Notes under the pieces: generated by a model | Told to the model about the DNA's origin: nothing | The model's database searches: none | What the model saw: the letters and a program-made list of their open reading frames with translations, nothing else | Position numbers and translations under genes: made by a program | Shown here: piece by piece, positions 9,538 through 17,436 of the stretch | Layout of the letters: each line of letters begins with the position of its first letter | Position numbering within the stretch: position 1 is the first letter of the stretch | Assembly: GCA_041441455.1 (NCBI GenBank) | Contig: JASDTB010000056.1 | Location: 1-64,000 of the forward strand | From: JAFIHK01 sp041441455 | Lineage (GTDB): Bacteria; Bacteroidota; Bacteroidia; Bacteroidales; UBA932 | Direction: 5' to 3' | DNA length: 64,000 nt

Positions 9538-9837
9538 TTATTGATTGAAAAAATTGCCTAGTAACTCTTTTGCCTCTTCCCAATTAGTGCGATTGACACA
9601 GTACTTAATGTAAGGAGGATTGATCTCTCCTTGTATTAGTCCTGCTTTTTTAAGTTCTTTTAGATGTTCAGAAAGAGTAGATCGTGCAATTGGCAGTATG
9701 TCAGCCATATCGCCGCTATAGCAACATTTGTTGCCTGCAAGATGTTCGAGAATAAATACTCTGACAGGATGCGAGAGTGCCTTAGAATATTTGGCTATTT
9801 TCTGTTGATTGTCAGAGAAGTGTTGTTCTTTTTCCAT
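9538..9837 (-). CDS. arsR: ArsR-family repressor of the arsEFG-type operon
   Basis: 99 residues, a winged helix with the recognition region ARSTLSEHLKELKKAGLIQG. The GNKCCYSGDM segment carries a vicinal cysteine pair, and a third cysteine lies in IKYCVN, so a three-thiol As(III) site is plausible. It heads the arsE-F-G-permease operon. It is a paralogue of the regulator at 6410-6745 (same SGD and HLKELKKA-LI-GEI segments) but longer at the C-terminus of the recognition helix region and with a different cysteine pattern, so the two may answer to different arsenicals. Confidence 0.87.
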   Translation of the reverse strand: MEKEQHFSDNQQKIAKYSKALSHPVRVFILEHLAGNKCCYSGDMADILPIARSTLSEHLKELKKAGLIQGEINPPYIKYCVNRTNWEEAKELLGNFFNQ

Positions 9838-9842
9838 AAATC

Positions 9843-9892
9843 ATTTCGTAAAATCCCGAAACGAAATTATGGGTTTTTATTTTATCGACAAA
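9843..9892 (-). promoter_or_regulatory. Promoter and probable operator of the second arsR operon
   Basis: On the minus strand TTTG (9892-9889) is followed after exactly 19 nt by TAATTTCG (9869-9862), one mismatch from the Bacteroidota -33/-7 consensus. An inverted repeat ATTTCGT (9843-9849) / ACGAAAT (9861-9867) overlaps the -7 box. The element TCGTAAAA (9846-9853) is also found in the other ArsR operator (6760-6767). Repression by the adjacent ArsR is inferred. Confidence 0.65.
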
Positions 9893-10413
9893 ATTTTTCC
9901 AGATTTTTTTGAAATCAACAGTACTAAATATGCAGAAAAGAGTCCTAAAACAACTCCTGCTAAGACATCAGATGGATAGTGAACGCCTAGATACATCCTT
10001 GAGTATCCGACCATTATTGCCCAAAGATAGGCTATAAATGCATATGGAGACCTACGGAAAAACAGAAGAAACAAACCTGTTGCAAGAACAAAAGCATCTG
10101 TTGTATGGCCAGACGGAAATGATGGGCTGCCTCCGGAAGATAGTTTTTCAATGAAGTCATACTCTTTGAAAGGACGGGTTCTGTCGATTGAATATTTGAG
10201 GATATTTGAGAAAATTGCTGCAATTACAACCATCAAAAAAAGAGTGATTGCTTTATTGCGTAATGTTTTGTTTTTATAGATTAAAGCTATGATAAAAAGG
10301 AGAATAGGGATGCCCCAAGCAAAAGGGCCGGCTGTTTCTGTTACTATTCCAAATAGAGAGTCTGCAAATGGAGTGCGATTAGAGTTGATAAAATCCAGTA
10401 GGGTGATATCCAT
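9877..10413 (-). CDS. PAP2-family membrane phosphatase
   Basis: 178 residues with about five transmembrane helices. All three PAP2 motifs are present: KYSIDRTRPF, the SFPSGHTTDAF loop, and SRMYLGVHYPSDVLAG. Family members dephosphorylate lipid phosphates such as undecaprenyl diphosphate or phosphatidylglycerol phosphate at the outer face of the inner membrane. It starts 2 bp after the DCC-family gene, in a pdxH-DCC-PAP2 run. The exact lipid substrate cannot be told from sequence. Confidence 0.85.
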   Translation of the reverse strand: MDITLLDFINSNRTPFADSLFGIVTETAGPFAWGIPILLFIIALIYKNKTLRNKAITLFLMVVIAAIFSNILKYSIDRTRPFKEYDFIEKLSSGGSPSFPSGHTTDAFVLATGLFLLFFRRSPYAFIAYLWAIMVGYSRMYLGVHYPSDVLAGVVLGLFSAYLVLLISKKSGKILSIK

Positions 10414-10415
10414 GA

Positions 10416-10757
10416 TTAAAATATTCTTCTTTTCGCCGCAATATAGTCATAAATTTTGTCTCGAATGAACTTTGGTACCAATAGTAGCAGTAGAACAGCC
10501 TTTTGCAGTGCTCCTGTGTCGGCAGTCATATGAATAATTGCATCGGACTTTATGAAGGTTCTGGTTGGAGTTATGTATACAACATATTGCGCAATATCGT
10601 TAATGAGATTTTGTTCCTTAAGATATTTCCTCCCTTTCGACGAGCTGTAAGGTATAAACTCGAGCCTCTTATTCTTATCAATTTTTGAGAGAAAAGAGGC
10701 ACTTCTACTACAAAGCACGCAATCACCATCGATGATAACTATGTTTTTACCAATCAT
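10416..10757 (-). CDS. DCC-family (DUF393) thiol-disulfide oxidoreductase-like protein
   Basis: 113 residues from the start at 10757 (MIGKNIVIIDGDC); that ATG overlaps the pdxH stop in ATGA, so it is preferred over an ATG 24 bases upstream. The DGDCVLCSRS motif is the hallmark CxxC of DUF393, named DCC after this segment. Members are predicted thioredoxin-like oxidoreductases without an established substrate. Confidence 0.82.
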   Translation of the reverse strand: MIGKNIVIIDGDCVLCSRSASFLSKIDKNKRLEFIPYSSSKGRKYLKEQNLINDIAQYVVYITPTRTFIKSDAIIHMTADTGALQKAVLLLLLVPKFIRDKIYDYIAAKRRIF

Positions 10758-11431
10758 GGATAAAGTCTTTTGAATGTCCAAAGCAAATCGTCTCCTCTTT
10801 TATACTCAAAACGGTCATGAAGCCGACCTGGACCACCTTGCCAAAATTCAAACAATAGTGGTTGGACTCTGTATCCTCCCCAATTGTCTGGACGTTTGAC
10901 ATAAGCTCCACTGTTGAAAATATTATCTAACTTCTGTTTGAAAATATCTTTACTTCTAAGCTCTTTGCTCTGCTTCGAATATGCAGCAGTTATTCTACTC
11001 TCGGCGGGTCTTGAGTAGAAGTACTCGTCGGACTCTTCTGCAGTTGTCTTCTCTGCAATACCCTCTATCCTTACTTGTCGCATCGATTTTTCCCAAAAAA
11101 ATAGAAGTGCAACATTTGGGTTGAATAGTATGTCTTCTCCTTTGTGACTCTCATAATTTGTAAAAAATGTAAATCCTTTTTCGTCAAATTTCTTGAGAAG
11201 AACGACTCTAGACGATGGACGATTATCTTTGCCGCAAGTTGAAAGAACCATTGCATTAGCCTCAGCTGTCTCGATTGAGAGCGATTCATCGAACCACAAA
11301 GAGAATTGTTCAAAAGGATTACCCTTCATGTCAATCTCTCTAATAGGTTTGTTTATGTAGTTTCGTCTCATGTCGAAGATCTCCTTGTCTGTTTGTCTCA
11401 TATTCTTATCAAAATGTTTCTTATTAAACAA
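10754..11431 (-). CDS. pdxH: Pyridoxamine/pyridoxine 5'-phosphate oxidase
   Basis: 225 residues, matching the PdxH family. Visible landmarks are PSSRVVLLKKFDEKGFTFFTNYESHKG (FMN and phosphate binding), LLFFWEKSMRQVRIEG, and the C-terminal WQGGPGRLHDRFEY with the substrate-binding RLHDR. It oxidises pyridoxine or pyridoxamine 5'-phosphate to pyridoxal 5'-phosphate in the cytoplasm. It is the first gene of a three-gene minus-strand run and is divergent from the histidine kinase, 39 bp away. Confidence 0.95.
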   Translation of the reverse strand: MFNKKHFDKNMRQTDKEIFDMRRNYINKPIREIDMKGNPFEQFSLWFDESLSIETAEANAMVLSTCGKDNRPSSRVVLLKKFDEKGFTFFTNYESHKGEDILFNPNVALLFFWEKSMRQVRIEGIAEKTTAEESDEYFYSRPAESRITAAYSKQSKELRSKDIFKQKLDNIFNSGAYVKRPDNWGGYRVQPLLFEFWQGGPGRLHDRFEYKRGDDLLWTFKRLYP

Positions 11432-11470
11432 TTATTCTCAATTCTTGTTTTATCATAAATCCCTTTCCAT

Positions 11471-12391
11471 ATGAAAAAATTATCTTTTGAACTCAGGATT
11501 ACTGTTTTCTATCTTCTTTTGGGAGGATTGTGGATTGTTTTTTCCGACACTTTCTTCCATACAATAATTGATGATGAGGATGTATTGGTTGTTGTTCAGA
11601 TGGTTAAAGGATGGATTTATGTATTGGTGACAGGAGTCTTGTTTTATATTATTCTTAGACGCCACATTATGAAGCTTCGTCAAGCCGAACAAAAAGCAAT
11701 TGAGAGCGATCGTCTGAAGTCGGCATTTCTAGCAAACATTAGCCACGAAGTACGTACTCCGATGAATGGAATTTTAGGTTTTCTCGATATGCTTAAGGAT
11801 CCAGATTTATCTACAGAGACAAAGAGAGATTATATTGAGTTATTAGAGAGAAGCGGTTATCGTTTGATAACTGTTATGACAGATATCCTTGATATCTCTG
11901 CTATTCAGTCAGAGACGGTTAATCCCGAAAAGAGGACTACAGATATTATTCAAATTTTTGAAGAGTCTGCGGATTTTTATAAAAGTGATTTGGAGACCAA
12001 AGGGCTTAAATTAAATTTTATTAAACCATATGGGGATTCTCCTTTATTGATTGAGACCGACGAAAAGCTTTTGAAAAAAATAATCTGTAAGCTATTGGGT
12101 AATTCAATCAAATTTAGTGACAAAGGGGAAATTGACATAGGGTATGAAATTAATGCGGGGTTGTTGACTATCTATGTTAGAGACAATGGTATAGGTATTC
12201 AAAAAGAGAAGCTAGAGGCAATATTCAACAGGTTTGAACAGGCAGACACAAGACTGTCGTCTCCATATCAAGGTGCAGGGTTAGGTCTTTCTATTGCAAA
12301 AGCTTATGTGCATATTCTTGGGGGAGATATTTGGGCAGAATCGGAACCGGGAAGAGGTTCTTCGTTTTATGTCTCATTCCCGGTACCGTAG
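11471..12391 (+). CDS. Membrane sensor histidine kinase with minimal sensor
   Basis: 306 residues. Two transmembrane helices (about 12-26 and 45-64) enclose a loop of only about 18 residues, so any signal is probably sensed in the membrane. The HisKA domain has SHEVRTP with phospho-acceptor His92. The ATPase domain shows the N box (KLLGNSIKFSD), G1 (DNGIGIQ), F box (FNRFEQAD) and G2 (GAGLGLSIAKA). No response regulator lies nearby, so it is an orphan kinase here. Confidence 0.9.
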   Translation: MKKLSFELRITVFYLLLGGLWIVFSDTFFHTIIDDEDVLVVVQMVKGWIYVLVTGVLFYIILRRHIMKLRQAEQKAIESDRLKSAFLANISHEVRTPMNGILGFLDMLKDPDLSTETKRDYIELLERSGYRLITVMTDILDISAIQSETVNPEKRTTDIIQIFEESADFYKSDLETKGLKLNFIKPYGDSPLLIETDEKLLKKIICKLLGNSIKFSDKGEIDIGYEINAGLLTIYVRDNGIGIQKEKLEAIFNRFEQADTRLSSPYQGAGLGLSIAKAYVHILGGDIWAESEPGRGSSFYVSFPVP

Positions 12392-12396
12392 TTTTG

Positions 12397-14013
12397 CTAT
12401 TTTTGTCTAAACTCTAAAGGACAGTAGTTTATATTCATCTTGTCGTATAATTTTACAAGAATATCAAGTCTCCGCTTAAAATCTTTATACTCTCTTTTAT
12501 CTTTTTGCGACCATACAACTTCTGCCAAGGCTGCAACTCTTGGAAATACCATATATTCTGCATGTTCTGGATTTGGAATATACTCAGTCCATACATTTGC
12601 TTGTGCACCCATAATATACTTTTGCTCTTCTAATGCAAGTTCTTTTGGAACAGGTTCGTAGGAGTAGACTTTTGCTAGATTCGTAAATCCTCCGATAGCA
12701 AGAGGTTCTGTTTGCGGATCGAATTGGTAGTGATCAAAATAGCAGTGACTTCCAGGTGACATAACTACATTATGTTTCATCTTGGCAGCCTCTATTCCCC
12801 CTTTTTCGCCCCTCCACGACATTACAGCAGCGTTAGGAGCAAGCCCTCCTTCCAATATTTCGTCCCATCCAATGATTTGTCTTCCCTTAGAGTTCAGATA
12901 TTTTTCTATTCTCCCAATAAAATAACTTTGAAGTTCATGTTCATCCTTTAACCCGTTGGATTTGATTCGCTCTTGGCATAATGGACACTCTTTCCATCTT
13001 GTTTTTGGACACTCATCGCCACCAATGTGAATTAGTTCGCTAGGGAACAGATCGATAACTTCGTCAAGTACATTTTCTAAAAACTCAAAGGTGCTCTCTT
13101 TTCCTGCACACATCACGTCGTCGAAAACTCCCCATTTAGTTGCAACTTTATATGGACCGCCTGTGCAGCCTAAGTGAGGATATGAGGCAAGGGCAGCTAA
13201 TGCATGACCAGGCATCTCTATTTCTGGAACAACAGTAATATATCTTTCGGCAGCATAGCGTACAATCTCTTTTATATCTTCTTGCGTGTAGAAACCCATG
13301 TGTGGTACCCCATCAAAAATTGAAGATTTGGCTCCATGCCCAACTAAAGTCTCAGATCTGAAAGATCCGACAGTTGTGAGTTCTGGATATTTTTTAATCT
13401 CTATTCTCCAGCCTTGGTCTTCGGTTAGATGAAAGTGGAATCTGTTTAGTTTGTGGAGTGCCATGTAATCGAGATACTTGAGTACAAACTCTTTTGGCAT
13501 GAAATGGCGGCATACATCGAGATGAAGACCTCTCCATGCAAAACGTGGATAGTCATTGATTTCGGAGCATTTTATCTTAATGCTCTTTGATTTTGATTCA
13601 GTGGGAATTAGTTGAAGTAGTGACTGAACCGCATAAAAAAGACCAGCTTCACTCGATGCTTCTATTGTGATAGTTTTTTTCCCTATCACCATTTTATAAC
13701 CTTCGGGGTGAATGTTAAGATCCTTTTTGAGGTTAAAAATAATTCCTTTTACTGCTTGATTTTTAACTGGAGATGACTCTAACTTTAATCCGCATCTAAG
13801 TTCAATCCCTTTTTTAAGAGAGGCAACAAAGCCCGCTTTTTGATAATTTGCAGGGATTGTTATAATAGTAGAGCCATTAAGTTTAAAATACCCGTCGTTC
13901 TCTTGGTAAGAGACAGGCGCGGGAATGATAGGGTTGTCCTTGCCAGAAGCGGCAGCAGTGCTAAATAGTGCAGTGAATAAGGACATGATCATCAGGTAGT
14001 TTTTTAAGTTCAT
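12397..14013 (-). CDS. Beta-N-acetylhexosaminidase, GH20
   Basis: 538 residues with a signal peptide (about 1-22). A GH20 N-terminal alpha/beta domain (about 30-150) precedes the TIM barrel, which begins WRGLHLDVCRHF. The catalytic pair is Asp333-Glu334 in HIGGDECPKTRW, with WDEILEGGL and VWTEYI further on. It removes terminal GlcNAc or GalNAc from glycans in the periplasm or at the surface. It starts 3 bp after the GH16 gene, so the two are almost certainly co-transcribed. Confidence 0.93.
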   Translation of the reverse strand: MNLKNYLMIMSLFTALFSTAAASGKDNPIIPAPVSYQENDGYFKLNGSTIITIPANYQKAGFVASLKKGIELRCGLKLESSPVKNQAVKGIIFNLKKDLNIHPEGYKMVIGKKTITIEASSEAGLFYAVQSLLQLIPTESKSKSIKIKCSEINDYPRFAWRGLHLDVCRHFMPKEFVLKYLDYMALHKLNRFHFHLTEDQGWRIEIKKYPELTTVGSFRSETLVGHGAKSSIFDGVPHMGFYTQEDIKEIVRYAAERYITVVPEIEMPGHALAALASYPHLGCTGGPYKVATKWGVFDDVMCAGKESTFEFLENVLDEVIDLFPSELIHIGGDECPKTRWKECPLCQERIKSNGLKDEHELQSYFIGRIEKYLNSKGRQIIGWDEILEGGLAPNAAVMSWRGEKGGIEAAKMKHNVVMSPGSHCYFDHYQFDPQTEPLAIGGFTNLAKVYSYEPVPKELALEEQKYIMGAQANVWTEYIPNPEHAEYMVFPRVAALAEVVWSQKDKREYKDFKRRLDILVKLYDKMNINYCPLEFRQK

Positions 14014-14016
14014 TTC

Positions 14017-15012
14017 TTAATACTTTATATAGTCATACAGTGCTTGCCCGGTTTTCAGTTTTCTAGATCCCTCCATCCACTTCGGCCACCAATTATTGAT
14101 ATAGATTTTCATTTTACTCGTAGGCATCCCTTTTTCTCCTTTATAGAAGCTATATTTCTGCCCATCTACCCAAAAGCTAATCTCTCCAGGGTAGAAATCT
14201 ATTCTGTATTCGTGAAACTCTTTTGAGGGGTCGAATGGGAGTTCTACTTTATCACTAAAGATCTTTGTAGCCTTAATCCATATAGTGAAATCTATCTGAT
14301 TAGTTTTATTATTCCATAGTTCAATATCTACCTCGTCTTCGTTATGCGGATTATATAAAAAGAATGTTGTGTAGGTTCCCTTCATTTTGCTTGGAGTCTT
14401 GATTTTGGCTCTGAAAGTTCCATAGGGAGGAACTACTCCGTCGTTTGTTGCAATCTCCCCACCATCTTTAGTGAGTATCGGAAATTTCATTTGCAAAAGT
14501 CCATCTTGGACGATTACATTTTCGGCCTTAAAAAAGCCTAATCCAGGTGTTCTCTTCTCTATAACTCTCCACACTCTGTAGTCTAAATGGTCAAAATCAT
14601 CGATATGGCGGAAGATCGTTGCAACTTTTTCTAGGTCGACGTACTCTATGCGGACTGGGTCTGGTTCTTCTGGAGCCCGATCCCAAATGGCTACCCTGGC
14701 AGAAAAGTCACCAGAGACAAAGTCTGTGGAGTTTGGAGCTCTCCATTTGAAAGTCATTGTCTGTTCTTGTGAAGAGAGGGTTATTTGTTGAGACGGCACA
14801 TCGAACCATCTGCCTAATGGGTCACGCAAACTTAAACCCATCCAATAGGTGCCATCGCCATTTGTTATGACGGCTTTTAGCAGAAGGGTATCACCTGATT
14901 TAAGAAATGGATTGTCTACAGTAATTTCTTTAATTCTTAGAGTATCTTTTCCCACTGAGTTCAAACTGAATGAGAGAAAGTATATTAATATTATGATAAA
15001 TCGACTGTTCAA
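14017..15012 (-). CDS. Exported GH16-family glycoside hydrolase with N-terminal beta domain
   Basis: 331 residues with a signal peptide (about 1-21). Residues about 25-125 look like an Ig-like or accessory beta domain. The GH16 catalytic E-x-D-x-E motif is Glu227-Val-Asp229-Ile-Glu231 in DEVDIELWN. GH16 enzymes hydrolyse or transglycosylate beta-1,3/1,4 glucans, galactans and related polymers; the substrate cannot be told here. It forms an operon with the downstream GH20 hexosaminidase, which may point to a mixed or amino-sugar-containing glycan. Confidence 0.83.
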   Translation of the reverse strand: MNSRFIIILIYFLSFSLNSVGKDTLRIKEITVDNPFLKSGDTLLLKAVITNGDGTYWMGLSLRDPLGRWFDVPSQQITLSSQEQTMTFKWRAPNSTDFVSGDFSARVAIWDRAPEEPDPVRIEYVDLEKVATIFRHIDDFDHLDYRVWRVIEKRTPGLGFFKAENVIVQDGLLQMKFPILTKDGGEIATNDGVVPPYGTFRAKIKTPSKMKGTYTTFFLYNPHNEDEVDIELWNNKTNQIDFTIWIKATKIFSDKVELPFDPSKEFHEYRIDFYPGEISFWVDGQKYSFYKGEKGMPTSKMKIYINNWWPKWMEGSRKLKTGQALYDYIKY

Positions 15013-15066
15013 TTCTGGAGATTTTGTATAAAGTTATAATAAATCTCTGATTAAACTTTCTAACAA

Positions 15067-15074
15067 TAACTTTG
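15067..15074 (+). promoter_or_regulatory. Candidate -7 promoter box (TAACTTTG)
   Basis: TAACTTTG matches the Bacteroidota TAnnTTTG consensus exactly and lies 22 bp before the start of the receptor gene at 15097. The upstream element is weak (TCTG at 15046-15049). A six-codon leader ORF starting at 15080 ends in an ATGA overlap with the receptor start. Confidence 0.45.
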
Positions 15075-15096
15075 TCAAAATGAAAACGGTTAAAAA

Positions 15097-17436
15097 ATGA
15101 AGAGGATTGTATTTTTATTTCTATTTCTTGGTTTTACAACTGTCTCTTTCTCTCAATCTTCGAATGAGGGTAGTTGGTTTACGTTAAGGGGATTAGTGCT
15201 GGATAAGTCTACTAAAGAGACTTTGGATTATGCAAATATTGCTATATATGATGCTTTAAACAAGGTTGTTGCAGGGTCAATTACAGATAACAAAGGGCAT
15301 TTCAAGTTAAATATACCAAAAGGAGGCAAGTATAAACTGCAAATATCATTTTTAGGATATAAGCCATATGTCTCTGATTTAAAAATTAGCAGTAATATGA
15401 CTTTAGAGCCTGTTTACCTAGAAAAGGATGAGAATCTACTTCATTCAGCAACAGTTGTAGGGAAGGCAGATGAAAGAAAAGTGTCAGTTGAAAAGACAAA
15501 AATTTCAATGAGCGGCACATTGTCTACTGTAAGCTCAAATATTACGGATGTTTTAAAGTCCGATCCATCAGTTACCATCGATAATGATAACAACATATAT
15601 TTGAGAGGAAATAAAAATATCGTTATTTTATTAGATGGAAGGCCAACTAGTTTGTCGTCAATTAATTCAATACCAATGTCAGGAATTGACTATGTAGAAA
15701 TCTTATCTAGCCCCGATGTAAAATCTGATGCTGAAGGGACAGGGGGAATTATTAATATTGTGTCAAAAAGGAGATATCAAAATGGATATAGCTCTGTATT
15801 TCAGTTAAATTATGGGATACAAAATCGAGTTAATGGTAATTTGGGATTTAGTTTTAAAAGAGATAAATGGGGTTTAGAAGTTGGATACTCAATTAAGAAT
15901 GAAAATGAGAGTATCGAGAGTTATTTGAAAAGAGAGTTTTATGTCAATGGAATGGTCGCTTCGGAAAATAGTGCGACATCATTAAGAAGATCTCTAGTTA
16001 ATGGTTTAAATTCAACGCTCTTTTTTAACCTTAATCCTAAGAATCTCATTCAGGCTAATGTTAAACTTATGTTTCCATCGTTATTTACTAATCAAAACTT
16101 TTACACGCTTGGAAGATATAATGATATAACCTTCTCAAGGCAAACAAAAGAGGGGGCGATTGTTTATAAACATATTTCAACTCCAGGAAAACGAGAGCTT
16201 TCAACAGAGCTTTTTTTCTCTTTTACCAAAGGGTCTCGACCTGCAAACTATTATGATTTTGGTATTTTGAACAGAAAGTCAAGTGGTGGTGGACATCCAT
16301 CTGTTGTTACTCTCCAATCAGACTATTTATCATTTATTGGAAAATCAAAATTTGAAGGTGGTGCAAAGATCTCATTTAGATGGAATTCGTTTGATTATAA
16401 ATTTTATAAGCGGATTGGTGATTTATGGCAGATAGATAACCAATTTACAAGTGACCTAATACATGATGAAACTATAAGCTCTCTCTATTTTAATCTAACG
16501 TCTCCGTCTACTTTAAGATTAACCTATAAAATTGGTGCTAGAGGAGAATATTCCTTTTCTAATTTCGAACAACATACAACTAATGAGTCATTTGATAAAG
16601 ATAAATTATCTCTATTTCCTTTTGTTTCGTTAGGTTATAAGATCAATAGTTCAAGTAACTTGGCTATTACATATAATAGAAGAATTTCTCGTCCGCAATA
16701 TCCTCAGTTAAATCCATTTATTAATATGATTGATGATATGACATTTGAAAAAGGGAATAAAAACCTGAATCCAGAGCTTACTGATAAAATAGAGTTAGCA
16801 GTTTCTTCGAAGATAGGTAAGGTAGATGTTAGAAATTCAGTTTACTACTCTTATACAAAAGATATGATAACTCAAGTCACAATGCCTTATTCTACTGATA
16901 AGCTATTATTGACCTACAATAATGTTGATAAGAGTATCAAAGTTGGGAATGATTTTGATTTATCGACAAAGGTTTCAAAATGGCTTGACTTAAATCTTGC
17001 AGCATCGTTGTATTATAATGATTTTACTATTTCTTCGGATGTACTTGGTGTAAACAATAGGGGAGTAGGGTTTCAAAATCTAATAAGGCTAAATATCTAT
17101 CCCGATAAAAACATGGATATCCAGGTCTCTCATAACTATGTTAGTACGCAAAGGTTGCCACAATTTGTGGTTAACCCTCAAAATGTGATTGATTTAAGTG
17201 CAAAAAGACGTTTTATCGGGGGGAAACTTGCAATTTCAGTTGCAATATCTGATCTTCTGAATAGTAAAGAGTGGATAGTAAATAGCGATAATTCGTTTTT
17301 TAAAATTAGCAATAGGAGTAAAAGTAACTCCAGAATTCTCTGGATTGGGATGACAATTAATCTTAATTCATTTAAGATAAGGCAGAAAGAGGATAAATCT
17401 CTCTCGGAAGAGGGAATTATAAAACTTGGTTATTGA
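15097..17436 (+). CDS. Orphan TonB-dependent-receptor-like outer membrane beta-barrel protein
   Basis: 779 residues. Signal peptide (about 1-19), a carboxypeptidase-regulatory-like domain (about 28-112), then a plug-like segment (DVLKSDPSVTIDNDNNIYLRGNKN; YVEILSSPDVKSDAEGTGGIINI) and a large beta-barrel. The overall form matches the outer membrane beta-barrel family of short TonB receptors. No SusD partner or enzyme is adjacent, so the ligand is unknown. Its last 20 bases overlap the convergent P-type ATPase gene. Confidence 0.85.
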   Translation: MKRIVFLFLFLGFTTVSFSQSSNEGSWFTLRGLVLDKSTKETLDYANIAIYDALNKVVAGSITDNKGHFKLNIPKGGKYKLQISFLGYKPYVSDLKISSNMTLEPVYLEKDENLLHSATVVGKADERKVSVEKTKISMSGTLSTVSSNITDVLKSDPSVTIDNDNNIYLRGNKNIVILLDGRPTSLSSINSIPMSGIDYVEILSSPDVKSDAEGTGGIINIVSKRRYQNGYSSVFQLNYGIQNRVNGNLGFSFKRDKWGLEVGYSIKNENESIESYLKREFYVNGMVASENSATSLRRSLVNGLNSTLFFNLNPKNLIQANVKLMFPSLFTNQNFYTLGRYNDITFSRQTKEGAIVYKHISTPGKRELSTELFFSFTKGSRPANYYDFGILNRKSSGGGHPSVVTLQSDYLSFIGKSKFEGGAKISFRWNSFDYKFYKRIGDLWQIDNQFTSDLIHDETISSLYFNLTSPSTLRLTYKIGARGEYSFSNFEQHTTNESFDKDKLSLFPFVSLGYKINSSSNLAITYNRRISRPQYPQLNPFINMIDDMTFEKGNKNLNPELTDKIELAVSSKIGKVDVRNSVYYSYTKDMITQVTMPYSTDKLLLTYNNVDKSIKVGNDFDLSTKVSKWLDLNLAASLYYNDFTISSDVLGVNNRGVGFQNLIRLNIYPDKNMDIQVSHNYVSTQRLPQFVVNPQNVIDLSAKRRFIGGKLAISVAISDLLNSKEWIVNSDNSFFKISNRSKSNSRILWIGMTINLNSFKIRQKEDKSLSEEGIIKLGY

